Positions 55,301-64,000 of a stretch of DNA of 64,000 nucleotides are shown one piece after another (position 1 is the stretch's first letter; each line of letters begins with the position of its first letter). The notes below the pieces were generated by a model. That model did no database searches and was not told the origin of the DNA. It saw only the letters and a program-made list of their open reading frames with translations. This DNA is from Accumulibacter phosphatis (GTDB lineage Bacteria > Pseudomonadota > Gammaproteobacteria > Burkholderiales > Rhodocyclaceae): assembly GCF_000024165.1 (NCBI RefSeq), contig NC_013194.1, forward strand, positions 558,001 through 622,000. The letters run 5' to 3'. Made by a program: the position numbers and the translations under genes.

Positions 55301-56293
55301 ATGACCAAGTATACCACATCGATGCTCCCCAGCTCTCCGAAGCCTCTGAAGGCACCCCTGCTGGCCTTGTTCCTCGGGCTGCTCCTGAGCTGTGCGGTCT
55401 CGGTGTTCGCTGCCGACGACCTGCCGGAGGTGCAGCGCCTGATGAAACAGGGGCAGTTGCCACAGGCTCTCGAAAAGGTCGACGCTTATGTCGCCGGCAA
55501 GCCAAAGGATCCACAGGGGCGCTTCCTCAAGGGTCTTATCCTGACCGAGATGGGCCGCTCGGCGGAGGCGATGGCGGTGTTCGGCAAGCTGACCGAAGAC
55601 TTTCCGGAGTTGCCCGAGCCTTATAACAATCTGGCGGTACTGCACGCGCAGCAGAAGCAGTACGAGAAGGCCCGCACGGCGCTCGAGATGGCGATCAGGA
55701 CGCATCCGGGCTATGCCACGGCGTACGAAAATCTCGGCGACGTGTATGCCAAACTGGCCGGCCAGGCCTATGAGAAAGCGCTGCAACTCGAAGCCTCGAA
55801 CAAGGGGGCGCGCAGCAAGCTGTCCATGATCCGCGAACTGACCGGCAATCCGGCGAGCGCAGCGATCAAGCCGGGTGGCGCGTCACGACCAGCGGGCGAG
55901 CCCGTGAAGACGGTCACTGCCGAGGCGAGGAAGGGGGGCGCGCCCTCGCCAGCCGGTGATGAGGCGGAGGTGAGGAGGGCGCTTGAGGATTGGGCCGGTG
56001 CCTGGTCTCGCAAGGAGGTCAAAGCCTATCTCGACTTCTACGCCCCCGATTTCCAGACGCCGGACGGCCTGTCTCGCCAGGCGTGGGAAGCCGATCGCGC
56101 TCAGCGCATCGGCAAGCCGGACAAGCTGTTGATCGAGCTCGATGACGTCAACGTGATCGTGGAGGGCGACCGGGCAACCGTCAGGTTCCGGCAGCGTTAC
56201 AGTTCGCCGACCGCGAAGGGATCGGTCGGCAAGACGCTCATCTTCATGAAGTCGCGCGGGAAATGGCTGATCCAGCAGGAAAACACCGCCTGA
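55301..56293 (+). CDS. TPR-repeat protein with C-terminal NTF2/SnoaL-like domain
   Basis: From the ATG at 55301 (55322 is an equal alternative) the protein is 330 residues long. It starts with a signal or anchor segment (PLLALFLGLLLSCAVSVFA), followed by about three TPR units (QGRFLKGLILTEMGRSAEAM, PYNNLAVLHAQQKQYEKART, AYENLGDVYAKLAGQAYEKA). A Pro/Gly-rich linker precedes a 110-residue C-terminal domain, LEDWAGAWSRKEVKAYLDFY, with an NTF2/SnoaL-like pattern as found in L,D-transpeptidase-linked proteins. It is probably periplasmic or outer-membrane attached, with a scaffolding role. Two cyclophilin genes follow. Confidence 0.85.
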   Translation: MTKYTTSMLPSSPKPLKAPLLALFLGLLLSCAVSVFAADDLPEVQRLMKQGQLPQALEKVDAYVAGKPKDPQGRFLKGLILTEMGRSAEAMAVFGKLTEDFPELPEPYNNLAVLHAQQKQYEKARTALEMAIRTHPGYATAYENLGDVYAKLAGQAYEKALQLEASNKGARSKLSMIRELTGNPASAAIKPGGASRPAGEPVKTVTAEARKGGAPSPAGDEAEVRRALEDWAGAWSRKEVKAYLDFYAPDFQTPDGLSRQAWEADRAQRIGKPDKLLIELDDVNVIVEGDRATVRFRQRYSSPTAKGSVGKTLIFMKSRGKWLIQQENTA

Positions 56294-56353
56294 CCGGCAA
56301 ATCCGGCGGCCCTGTCTTCCCACCTTCGGCGCAAGACGCCACCTGAGAAAAGT

Positions 56354-56944
56354 ATGCAAAAAAGTCGCTTGATGCCGCGCATCCTCGTCCTCGTCGCTGG
56401 CGCGGCGCTTTCCCTCGCCGCTCTCGCGGCGCCTACCATAGAGATGCAGACGAGCATGGGGAAGATCGTGATCGACCTCGATTCCGAGAAGGCGCCGCGG
56501 AGCGTCCAGAACTTCCTGCAGTACGTCAACGAGGGCTTCTACAACGGCACCGTTTTCCATCGCGTCATTCCCGATTTCATGATCCAGGGTGGCGGTTTCA
56601 CGGTGGACATGGAACAGAAGCCGACCCCGCGCAAGGTCGAAAACGAAGCCAGGAATGGTCTGAAGAACGATCGCGGCACGCTCGCCATGGCCCGTACCGC
56701 CGACCCCAATTCGGCGAGCTCGCAGTTCTTCATCAACCACAGGGACAACGCGTCGCTCAACTATCCCTCGCCCGACGGCGCCGGCTACGCCGTTTTCGGC
56801 AAGGTCACGCAGGGTATGGACGTGGTCGACAGAATCGCCAGGGTGGCGACCGGCAACCGCTCCATGCACCAGAACGTTCCTCTTGAGCCGGTCATCATCC
56901 AGTCCGTCAAGATCATCCCTGACGAGAAGCAAGGAAAACCATGA
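56354..56944 (+). CDS. Periplasmic cyclophilin-type peptidyl-prolyl isomerase
   Basis: This 196-residue protein begins with a cleavable signal peptide (LVLVAGAALSLAALA). A cyclophilin core follows with the active-site pattern NGTVFHRVIPDFMIQGGG and SASSQFFINHRDN. It should catalyse proline isomerisation of periplasmic proteins. Its stop overlaps the start of a second, signal-less cyclophilin (ATGA), so the two make a coupled periplasmic and cytoplasmic pair. Confidence 0.93.
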   Translation: MQKSRLMPRILVLVAGAALSLAALAAPTIEMQTSMGKIVIDLDSEKAPRSVQNFLQYVNEGFYNGTVFHRVIPDFMIQGGGFTVDMEQKPTPRKVENEARNGLKNDRGTLAMARTADPNSASSQFFINHRDNASLNYPSPDGAGYAVFGKVTQGMDVVDRIARVATGNRSMHQNVPLEPVIIQSVKIIPDEKQGKP

Positions 56945-57432
56945 TAAAGCTGCACACCAGTTTTGGCGTTATCGGTATTGAGGTGGACGCCGAGAAAGCC
57001 CCTCTCTCGGCCGCGAACTTCCTTTCCTACGCCGCCTCCGGCCACTACGACAACACCATTTTTCACCGCGTCATCCCGGGCTTCATGGTACAGGGCGGTG
57101 GTTTTGCGCCCGGCATGAAGCAGAAGCCATGCGGAGCCCCGATCAGGAACGAAGCAGACAACGGCCTCAAGAACGATGCCTACACGGTGGCCATGGCCCG
57201 CACGGCCGACCCGCACTCGGCCACCGCGCAGTTTTTCATCAACGCGGTGGACAATGATTTCCTCAATTTCCGTGCCCCCAACGCGCAGGGTTGGGGCTAC
57301 TGCGTGTTCGGCAAGGTGGTCGAAGGGACCGACGTGGTGGACAAGATCCGGCTCGTCAGGACGGGCACTTCGGGTTTCCATAGTGATGTGCCGGTCGAGG
57401 ACGTGCTGATCGAGCGCGCCGAAGTCTGCTGA
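56941..57432 (+). CDS. ppiB: Cytoplasmic cyclophilin-type peptidyl-prolyl isomerase
   Basis: This 163-residue cyclophilin lacks a signal peptide. It has FHRVIPGFMVQGGGFAPGM and SATAQFFINAVDNDFLNF, so the catalytic Arg and the Gln/Phe of the family are present. It overlaps the preceding periplasmic cyclophilin by four bases and is expected to be made at a similar level. Length is that of a small bacterial PpiB. Confidence 0.94.
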   Translation: MIKLHTSFGVIGIEVDAEKAPLSAANFLSYAASGHYDNTIFHRVIPGFMVQGGGFAPGMKQKPCGAPIRNEADNGLKNDAYTVAMARTADPHSATAQFFINAVDNDFLNFRAPNAQGWGYCVFGKVVEGTDVVDKIRLVRTGTSGFHSDVPVEDVLIERAEVC

Positions 57433-57493
57433 ACGCGACGGCCAGCCGTCTTGATCGTGTGCGCCGGCGCCCCGCTCTAGGAACGCTCGCGCC

Positions 57494-59308
57494 GTGATCT
57501 CGCCGGCTGCCGAGATCCTGCGCCGGGTTTTCGGCTATCCGGCGTTTCGCGGCGAGCAAGCAGCGATCGTTGACCAGATCGTCGGTGGCGGCGACGCTCT
57601 GGTCCTGATGCCGACCGGCGGCGGCAAGTCTCTGTGCTATCAGATTCCGGCCCTTCTGCGGCCGGGAGTTGGCGTTGTCGTTTCGCCGCTGATTGCCCTG
57701 ATGCAGGACCAGGTGGATGCCTTGCGACAGGTTGGTGTGCAGGCTGCCTACCTGAACTCCTCGCTGGACTTCCGGGCGGTGGTGGACACCGAGCGCCGGT
57801 TACAGGCCGGCGAACTCGACCTGATTTACGTCGCGCCTGAACGTCTACTTACCGACCGCTTCATCGGCCTGCTCGAGCAGCTCATCGCGCGCGACCAGGT
57901 CTCACTGTTCGCGATCGACGAAGCGCATTGCGTTTCGCAATGGGGGCACGACTTCCGCCCGGAGTACATCCAGCTCTCGCAGTTGCACGAGCGCTTCCCC
58001 GGCATTCCGCGCATCGCCTTGACGGCGACAGCGGACCAACTGACACGGCAGGAGATCGTCAGCCGCCTCAGCCTCGAGGACGCGCGCCTGTTCGTTGCCA
58101 GTTTCGACCGGCCAAACATCCGCTACACCATCGTCGAGCGCGACAATCCGCGCAGGCAACTGCTCGCCTTTCTCGGCGTCCATGGCGGTGCGGCCGGAAT
58201 CGTCTATTGTCTGTCGCGCCGCAAGGTCGACGAAACCGCTGCCTGGCTCAACGCCCAGGGCGTGACGGCCTTGCCCTACCATGCGGGGCTGGCGGCTGCC
58301 GACCGCCAACGCCACCAACAACGTTTCCTGCGCGAGGATGGGGTGGTGATGGTGGCCACCATCGCTTTTGGTATGGGCATCGACAAGCCCGACGTGCGTT
58401 TCGTTGCCCACCTTGACTTGCCCAGAAGCCTGGAAGCCTATTATCAGGAGACCGGGCGCGCCGGGCGCGACGGCGAAGCGTCGGAAGCGTGGATGACCTA
58501 TGGACTGAATGACGTGGTGATCCACCGCCAGATGATCGAGGACTCGGCGGCGCCTGTAGAACAGAAACGCGTCGAGCGACAGAAGCTCGACAGCATGCTC
58601 GCCTACTGCGAGTCGGCGAGGTGCCGCCGCGTTGTGCTCCTCAATTACTTTGGCGAGGCGACGACGCCCTGCGGCAACTGCGATGTGTGTCTCGATCCGC
58701 CGGTGGTCTGGGACGGCACGGTGGTGGCCCAGAAAGCGCTGTCGGCAGCCTTGCGCACCGGCCAGCGTTTCGGTGCCGGACACCTGATCGATATCCTGCG
58801 CGGCAAGACTACCGACAAGGTTCTGCAGTTTGGGCACGATCGCCTGCCGACCTTTGGAGTTGGCGCGGACATGGACGATACCGGCTGGCGATCGGTGTTT
58901 CGGCAACTTCTGGCTGGCGGCCTGCTCGAAGCCGACGCCGCCGCTTGGGGCGCGCTGAAACTGACGGACGCCGCGCGTCCGGTGCTGAAGGGGGAGAGCC
59001 GGCTGCAACTGCGTCGCCAGCCAGCCCGCCCGCAGGGCAGGCTGGCCAGGACGAAGACGGCGACGACCCGCAGCAGCCTGCCGACGAACGATCCGCCGCT
59101 GGTCGCCACGCTGCGCCAGTGGCGGAGCGAGAAAGCCCGTGAGCAGGGTGTCCCGGCCTACGTCATCCTGCACGACCGCACACTTTACGAGATCGCCGAA
59201 CTGCTCCCGAATTCCCGGCAGGCACTCCTCTCCGTGCCGGGTATTGGCCTGGCCAAGGCGGAGCGTTACGGCGAGGAACTGCTGGCGATCGTCGCCGGAA
59301 GTGCCTGA
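57494..59308 (+). CDS. recQ: ATP-dependent DNA helicase RecQ
   Basis: The GTG start gives 604 residues. The superfamily 2 helicase core has Walker A MPTGGGKSLCYQ, the DEAH box AIDEAHCVSQWGHDFRPEY and motif VI ETGRAGRDGEA. A zinc-binding RQC region (CGNCDVC) and a winged-helix segment follow, and the C-terminus carries an HRDC domain (RSEKAREQGVPAYVILHDRT). RecQ unwinds DNA in recombination repair. No separate promoter is obvious. Confidence 0.96.
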   Translation: MISPAAEILRRVFGYPAFRGEQAAIVDQIVGGGDALVLMPTGGGKSLCYQIPALLRPGVGVVVSPLIALMQDQVDALRQVGVQAAYLNSSLDFRAVVDTERRLQAGELDLIYVAPERLLTDRFIGLLEQLIARDQVSLFAIDEAHCVSQWGHDFRPEYIQLSQLHERFPGIPRIALTATADQLTRQEIVSRLSLEDARLFVASFDRPNIRYTIVERDNPRRQLLAFLGVHGGAAGIVYCLSRRKVDETAAWLNAQGVTALPYHAGLAAADRQRHQQRFLREDGVVMVATIAFGMGIDKPDVRFVAHLDLPRSLEAYYQETGRAGRDGEASEAWMTYGLNDVVIHRQMIEDSAAPVEQKRVERQKLDSMLAYCESARCRRVVLLNYFGEATTPCGNCDVCLDPPVVWDGTVVAQKALSAALRTGQRFGAGHLIDILRGKTTDKVLQFGHDRLPTFGVGADMDDTGWRSVFRQLLAGGLLEADAAAWGALKLTDAARPVLKGESRLQLRRQPARPQGRLARTKTATTRSSLPTNDPPLVATLRQWRSEKAREQGVPAYVILHDRTLYEIAELLPNSRQALLSVPGIGLAKAERYGEELLAIVAGSA

Positions 59309-59319
59309 GCGCGACCTCG

Positions 59320-60852
59320 TCAGACCTGTGACGCAGGCACCAGGGGCGGTCGGGCAGCGTGGCAGTTGCCTGGGCCAGACTCGCGCCGTGTCGGATACGG
59401 GCGCAGCACGTCGAGCGCGACGCTCTGCCCCGACGGCTGCACGATGCGGACATGCTCACGCCGCAGCCCGCGGGCGTGCGGCAGACCACAGGAGTGGGCG
59501 ATCATCTCCACTTCCTTGTTCATGTTCCGGCAGTAGGAGGCGACGCGCGCGGCCTTGTCCTCGACGACCAGGCCGCGCTGCAGGCGCGGGTCGTGTGTGG
59601 TCACGCCGGTGGGGCAGGTATTGGTGTGGCAGCGCAGAGCCTGGATGCAGCCCAGGGCGAACATGAAGCCGCGTGCCGTATTAACGAAATCGGCACCGGC
59701 AGCGAGCGCCCAGGCGACGCGGGCCGGAGTCACCAGCTGGCCGGCGGCGATCACCCGTATCCGATCTCTCAGACCGCTCGCGATCAGCGCGTCGACGACC
59801 AGCGGCAACGCTTCGTCGATCGACAAGGCCATGTGATCGGCGAGCGCCTGCGGCGCTGCGCCACTGCCGCCCTCGCCACCATCGATGGTCAGAAAGTCAG
59901 GCGCCGCCTGCAGGCCGCGCCGCGCGACCGCTGCTGCGAGATCCTTCAGGAACTGATCGCCGCCAATGGCCGTCTTGACGCCAACCGGCTTGCCCGTCAG
60001 CGCCCGCACATGCTCGACGAGGTCCAGTAGCTGGTCGATGTCGGCAATGTCCCGGTGGCGGTTCGGGCTCAGCGAATCCCGACCCTCGGGGATGCCGCGA
60101 ATGGCCGCAATCTCGGGCGTCACCTTGTTGCCCAGCAGGACGCCGCCCTTGCCCGGTTTGGCTCCTTGCGACAACTTGATCTCGAAGGCCCGCACGGTCG
60201 CTTGCGCGGCCAGTTCGCACAGGCGTGGATCCGACAGGTGGCCGTTCTCGTCGCGTACGCCGTACTTCGCGGTACCGATCTGGAAGATGATGTCGCAGCC
60301 ACCGTCCAGATGTCCGGGTGACAGGCCGCCCTCTCCGGTATCCAGCCAGCAGCCGGCCGAGGCGGCGCCGCGCGACAGTGCGCGCACGGCCGGCCGGGAA
60401 ATCGCGCCGAAACTCATGGCGCTGATGTTGACCAGAGACCGGCCGGCAAACGGTGTCGCGCAATACCCCTCGCCGATCATCAGCGCCGGCGAGGGTTGCT
60501 GTTCCTCGTCGAGAACCGGGAAGGGGGCATTGACGAAGATCAGCGCCCCTGATTCGTGAATCCGGTAGGTCGATCCGAAGCCGATAATCCCGCCCTCGTT
60601 CTTCGCCATGCGGTACACCCAGCTGCGCGTTGCCCGGTCGAACGGCATCTCCTCACGATCGCCGAGAAAGAAGTACTGGCGGAAATACTCGCCGAGACGC
60701 TCGAAGAAGTAGCGCAGGTGACCGACCAGCGGAAAGTTGCGCAATACGGCATGCTTCTCCTGGGTGACATCCTGCACGTACAGATAGACCATCGTGCCGA
60801 TGACGAAGAGGGCGAGGAGCGCGCCCAGGCTGGCAAGCAGTAGGTCGAACAT
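59320..60852 (-). CDS. Glutamate synthase-like FMN-binding domain protein
   Basis: The 510-residue protein has an N-terminal membrane segment (LLLASLGALLALFVIGTMVY) and a GltB-type FMN/2-oxoglutarate-binding domain: NISAMSFGAISRPAVRALSR, GEGGLSPGH, IKLSQGAKPGKGGVL and FLTIDGGEGGSGAAPQALAD. The Cys-containing segment CHTNTCPTGVTTHDP fits an iron-sulfur-type site. It lacks the amidotransferase domain of GltB, so it is a stand-alone, membrane-attached relative of unknown substrate. It is divergent from nadC. Confidence 0.88.
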   Translation of the reverse strand: MFDLLLASLGALLALFVIGTMVYLYVQDVTQEKHAVLRNFPLVGHLRYFFERLGEYFRQYFFLGDREEMPFDRATRSWVYRMAKNEGGIIGFGSTYRIHESGALIFVNAPFPVLDEEQQPSPALMIGEGYCATPFAGRSLVNISAMSFGAISRPAVRALSRGAASAGCWLDTGEGGLSPGHLDGGCDIIFQIGTAKYGVRDENGHLSDPRLCELAAQATVRAFEIKLSQGAKPGKGGVLLGNKVTPEIAAIRGIPEGRDSLSPNRHRDIADIDQLLDLVEHVRALTGKPVGVKTAIGGDQFLKDLAAAVARRGLQAAPDFLTIDGGEGGSGAAPQALADHMALSIDEALPLVVDALIASGLRDRIRVIAAGQLVTPARVAWALAAGADFVNTARGFMFALGCIQALRCHTNTCPTGVTTHDPRLQRGLVVEDKAARVASYCRNMNKEVEMIAHSCGLPHARGLRREHVRIVQPSGQSVALDVLRPYPTRRESGPGNCHAARPPLVPASQV

Positions 60853-60911
60853 TGACGGCTCCCTTCGGTGTTAGAATCGGCCACTCCGCTTGCTAGTGTA
60901 CGGGATTTGTC

Positions 60912-61769
60912 ATGACCTTTGCAGCCTTGCTCGATGCCGAGATCGAGCGCAACGTCATTGCCGCGCTGACCGAGGACGTCGGTAGCGGCGACCTTACCGC
61001 GCAACTCGTTCCGGCAGATCTGGTCAGTCGCGCCCAGGTCATCGCGCGCGAGAACGCCGTCCTTTGCGGCAGCGCCTGGTTCGCGCGCTGTTTCACCCGA
61101 CTCGATCCAACGATCAGGATTGTCTGGCAGGCAGCGGATGGACAAGGTGTCGTTGCCGATCAACTGCTCTGCGAAATCGAAGGGCCTGCGCGTGCCTTGC
61201 TGACCGGCGAGCGCAGCGCGCTGAACTTTCTCCAGTTGCTCTCGGGCGTCGCCAGCAAGGCGCGGCAATTCGCCGACCTGGTCGCCGGCACGCGAGCGCA
61301 GGTGGTGGACACGCGCAAGACGATTCCCGGATTGCGTCTGGCACAGAAGTATGCGGTCAGTTGCGGCGGTGGCGGCAATCACCGACTCGGACTTTATGAC
61401 GGGATCCTGATCAAGGAGAATCACATCCTCGCTGCCGGCAGCATCTCGGCGGCGCTGGCAAGTGCTGCGCAGCTTGCCGAGAAGGCGGCCGGCGTCTGCC
61501 AGTTCATTCAGATCGAAGTCGAAACCCTCGGCGAATTGCGCCAAGCCCTGGATGCCGGCGCGGCAATGATTCTGCTCGACAACATGGATCTCGACCAGAT
61601 GCGCGAAGCGGTGGCTATTGCCGCGGGGCGTGCGATTCTCGAGGCTTCCGGCAACGTCAGCCTCGATACCGTGCGCGGCATTGCCGAAACCGGCGTGGAT
61701 CGCATTTCAATCGGTGGCTTGACGAAGGATGTGCGGGCACTCGACCTGTCGATGCGTTTCCTGGCTTAG
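60912..61769 (+). CDS. nadC: Nicotinate-nucleotide pyrophosphorylase
   Basis: The 285-residue enzyme converts quinolinate and PRPP to nicotinate mononucleotide in NAD synthesis. Visible motifs include ALTEDVGSGDLTAQL, SGVASKARQFADLV, VVDTRKTIPGLRLAQKYAV, GGGGNHRLGLYDGILIKENH and the C-terminal LDNMDLDQMREAV and EASGNVSLDTV. It is divergent from the glutamate synthase-like gene. A small membrane peptide gene follows on the same strand. Confidence 0.96.
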   Translation: MTFAALLDAEIERNVIAALTEDVGSGDLTAQLVPADLVSRAQVIARENAVLCGSAWFARCFTRLDPTIRIVWQAADGQGVVADQLLCEIEGPARALLTGERSALNFLQLLSGVASKARQFADLVAGTRAQVVDTRKTIPGLRLAQKYAVSCGGGGNHRLGLYDGILIKENHILAAGSISAALASAAQLAEKAAGVCQFIQIEVETLGELRQALDAGAAMILLDNMDLDQMREAVAIAAGRAILEASGNVSLDTVRGIAETGVDRISIGGLTKDVRALDLSMRFLA

Positions 61770-61804
61770 GCAATGGTCTGGACAACAAGAGAAGGGGTGG
61801 TTTG

Positions 61805-61942
61805 ATGCTATTCGCGCTGTTCTACGTATTGGCTATCACGATTCTGATTCTGCACTTCACCGGGTTTCTGGCGAGGCACAATCTCGAATGGCTGGTGCTC
61901 GTGCTCGCCGCTGCGGTCTTTCCGGCCGTCATCTACCTCTAG
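61805..61942 (+). CDS. Small two-helix membrane peptide
   Basis: A 45-residue ORF starts at an ATG seven bases after AAGGGG, 36 bases downstream of nadC. Its two hydrophobic stretches (LFALFYVLAITILILHF and WLVLVLAAAVFPAVIYL) are joined by a short charged loop (ARHNLE), as in small inner-membrane peptides. No homologous family is recognised. It may be cotranscribed with nadC. Size and composition fit a real protein, but expression is unproven. Confidence 0.5.
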   Translation: MLFALFYVLAITILILHFTGFLARHNLEWLVLVLAAAVFPAVIYL

Positions 61943-62016
61943 GACGCCGATTCAGTCCGGTTCCCCCACCCAAACCGCGGCCGCCCGGCGCCTCCCGGCA
62001 AGCGACTCATCACCCT

Positions 62017-63504
62017 TCAGGCGTGGACGCCTTGCGCGATCAACTCTTTGACCGCGTCGACGCTCACGTCGATCACCGCAAACCGCTGCGGCAGGCTTTC
62101 GATGCCCTGCAGGCCGGGAGGCCTTTCGGGCTTGCACCCGAGGGCTTCGACGATCGTCTCCTCGAACTTTGCCGGCAAGGCCGTCTCGAGGACGACCATC
62201 GGCATCTCCGGCGTTCGCCACTCGCTCGCCACCTTGAGTCCGTCGGCGGTATGGGTATCGATCATCAGACCGTACTGCCCAAATGTCTGGCGGATCGTCG
62301 CCAGACGGTCGGCGTGCGTGCTCCTGCCCGAAACAAAGCCAAATTCGGGAAGGCGGGCAAAGAAAGGCGTGCCTGAAAGGTCGAAGCTGCCGCCAGCGTC
62401 GACCTCCGCCCACAGTCGGCGAATCACCGCCGGGTCGCGTCCAACCAGATCGAAGACAAAGCGCTCGAAGTTCGACGCCTTTGAGATGTCCATCGATGGA
62501 CTCGACGTAGCAGAGGTCTCGGCAGCCGCGCGCGGCCGATAGACCCCGGTGCGGAAGAACTCGTCGAGCACGTCGTTTTCATTGGTGGCCAGGACCAGAC
62601 GGCCGATCGGCAACCCCATCATGCGCGCTACGTGGCCGGCACAGATGTTGCCGAAGTTGCCGGACGGTACCGCAAAAGCGACCTGCTGATCGTTGCTGCC
62701 GGCGATGCCGCCGGTCGCCGCGAAGTAGCCCTTGAAGTAGTAGACGACCTGAGCGGCGACACGTGCCCAGTTGATCGAATTGACAGCACCAATCCGGTAC
62801 CTGGCCTTGAAAGCGTGATCGTTGGACACTGCCTTGACGATGTCCTGGGCGTCGTCGAACATGCCGCGCACGGCTATGTTGTGGATGTTTTCATCGTGGA
62901 GCGAGTACATCTGCGCACGTTGAAAGGCGCTCATTCGCTCATGTGGGGAAAGCATGAAGACGCGCACGCCTTTCTTCCCCCGCAAGGCGTACTCGGCAGA
63001 CGAACCGGTATCGCCGGAAGTGGCCCCGAGAATATTGATCTCTTCGCCCTGCCTGGCGAGAACGTATTCGAACAGATTGCCGAGCAACTGCATGGCCATG
63101 TCCTTGAAGGCCAGCGTCGGCCCGTTGGACAGTTCGAGGATCGCCAGCCCGGCTTCTCGCTGCGCCGGGTCGGGCGGTTCCAGCCAGCGCAAGGGCGTGA
63201 TGTCGCTCGCCTGCGCACTGACACGCCCGTTGCCGTACGCCTCGGCAGTATAGGTACGCGCAACCAGGCGCGCCAGATCGTCGAGCGGGATATCGTCGAT
63301 GAACTTGGTCAGTACGGCATGCGCCAAATCGGCATAGGCCATTCCCCGCCATTGATCGAGCTCGGTCCTGCTGACCTGCGGATAGTGGTCCGGCAGGTAG
63401 AGGCCGCCATCTGGAGCGAGCCCGCCAAGCAGAATCTGGCAGAAGGTCGGACCGGATGAATCCGCCGTGCTGGGGGGATTGCCGCGAGTCGAAATGTAGC
63501 GCAT
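62017..63504 (-). CDS. thrC: Threonine synthase
   Basis: The 495-residue PLP enzyme converts O-phosphohomoserine to threonine. It has the N-terminal MRYISTRGNPPS, the PLP lysine in TLAFKDMAMQLLGNLFEY, SGDTGSSAEYALRGKKGVRV and GNFGNICAGHVARMMGLPIG, which matches the long class of bacterial threonine synthases. Codon use looks like its neighbours. No riboswitch or attenuator was recognised upstream. Confidence 0.95.
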   Translation of the reverse strand: MRYISTRGNPPSTADSSGPTFCQILLGGLAPDGGLYLPDHYPQVSRTELDQWRGMAYADLAHAVLTKFIDDIPLDDLARLVARTYTAEAYGNGRVSAQASDITPLRWLEPPDPAQREAGLAILELSNGPTLAFKDMAMQLLGNLFEYVLARQGEEINILGATSGDTGSSAEYALRGKKGVRVFMLSPHERMSAFQRAQMYSLHDENIHNIAVRGMFDDAQDIVKAVSNDHAFKARYRIGAVNSINWARVAAQVVYYFKGYFAATGGIAGSNDQQVAFAVPSGNFGNICAGHVARMMGLPIGRLVLATNENDVLDEFFRTGVYRPRAAAETSATSSPSMDISKASNFERFVFDLVGRDPAVIRRLWAEVDAGGSFDLSGTPFFARLPEFGFVSGRSTHADRLATIRQTFGQYGLMIDTHTADGLKVASEWRTPEMPMVVLETALPAKFEETIVEALGCKPERPPGLQGIESLPQRFAVIDVSVDAVKELIAQGVHA

Positions 63505-63608
63505 GGCGAGGACCGTGGGTGTGGCGCAGGAGGTTGCCGGGAAAACGGCAGTCTAGCACGCTCTTGCTGTCGAACCGGGCTCGCGGCGGCGACCTCGTCG
63601 GCGATGAC

Positions 63609-64000
63609 TCAGGCGGTCACGACACAGTTCTTGCCGGCGCGTTTGGCGGCGTAGGTCGCCGCATCGGCACGCTGGAGCGAGTCTTCGAGCGACTCGCCGG
63701 GTCCCTGAACGACGACCCCGGCACTGAAGGTCACTACGACGTCCCGGTCCGGCAGGGCGTTGGCGGCCAGGTGACGCTGAAAGCGCGCAATCGCCGTTGC
63801 CGCTTCGGAAAGACCGGTTTCCGGCAGCAGCAGGACAAACTCTTCGCCGCCGAAGCGGCACAGGATATCCGAGGGGCGCAGGGCAGCGCGCAGGCCCTTG
63901 GCCAGGTGAACGAGCGCCTCGTCACCAGCCTGGTGGCCCAAGGTGTCGTTCAGCCGCTTGAAATCGTCGAGATCGATCAGGGCCAGCGCGAGCCGACTGC
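63609..64000 (-). CDS. GGDEF-domain protein (5' truncated)
   Basis: The reading frame runs off the end of the window, leaving the C-terminal 130 residues. They contain ALALIDLDDFKRLNDTLGHQ, the catalytic FGGEEF and, five residues before it, an RPSD that fits an intact I-site. This is a diguanylate cyclase that makes cyclic-di-GMP. Its sensor part lies beyond the window. It is the second GGDEF protein here. Confidence 0.9.
   Translation of the reverse strand, partial: SRLALALIDLDDFKRLNDTLGHQAGDEALVHLAKGLRAALRPSDILCRFGGEEFVLLLPETGLSEAATAIARFQRHLAANALPDRDVVVTFSAGVVVQGPGESLEDSLQRADAATYAAKRAGKNCVVTA

Overview
The window is a 64 kb piece of a GC-rich bacterial chromosome. Most intact housekeeping genes look betaproteobacterial, and the hrcA-hemH / grpE-dnaK-dnaJ and nadK-recN neighbourhoods fit the Rhodocyclales. 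A Candidatus Accumulibacter-like organism is my best guess. That is inference from gene content and order; no rRNA gene or database search supports it. I see no tRNA, rRNA, insertion sequence, integrase or CRISPR array.

Region 1 (2-21952) is one long forward-strand block and the accessory part of the window. It encodes a phage-tail-like contractile injection apparatus: a truncated first gene, an 1136-residue helical protein (tape-measure candidate), a short Rhs/YD-repeat protein ending in a metalloprotease-like domain, a gpD-type hub, a gpV-type spike, a PAAR-like tip, an Ig-like protein, gp25, gpJ and gpI-type baseplate proteins, two fibre-type proteins, a small coiled-coil protein and a possible tube-cap protein. 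A 1677-residue subtilisin-like protease and an alpha/beta hydrolase follow, both without recognisable signal peptides. Early genes overlap by 1-4 bases, so they are probably translationally coupled. No capsid, terminase, lysis or integrase genes are present. This fits an extracellular contractile injection system (eCIS) or related particle better than a prophage, with the Rhs protein, protease and hydrolase as candidate cargo. Sheath, tube and ATPase genes, if they exist, lie upstream of the window.

Region 2 (21992-33669) is mostly reverse strand. It holds a GGDEF/EAL cyclic-di-GMP enzyme overlapping a PhnD-type periplasmic binding protein, the glycolytic pair pgk-tpiA, a NodU-type carbamoyltransferase, a LpxL-type acyltransferase, a forward FeeM-like acyltransferase fused to PilZ, and an AraC-type regulator.

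Region 3 (33692-41596) holds the divergently transcribed icmF (fused acyl-CoA mutase), a CoA-transferase/acetyl-CoA hydrolase, a membrane adenylate cyclase and gltX.

Region 4 (41741-52430) covers a small HTH regulator, recN and nadK (reverse), hrcA-hemH (forward), a Ser/Thr kinase with a cyclic-nucleotide-binding domain (reverse), and grpE-dnaK-dnaJ. The grpE and dnaK genes each have a convincing heat-shock sigma-32 promoter.

Region 5 (52563-64000) holds a branched-chain-amino-acid-type binding protein, cysS, a TPR/NTF2-like protein, two cyclophilins, recQ, a glutamate-synthase-like FMN protein, nadC, a 45-residue membrane peptide, thrC and a truncated GGDEF gene.

Signalling is a recurring theme. 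There are two GGDEF proteins and one PilZ protein (cyclic-di-GMP), and one adenylate cyclase plus a kinase with a cyclic-nucleotide domain (cAMP).
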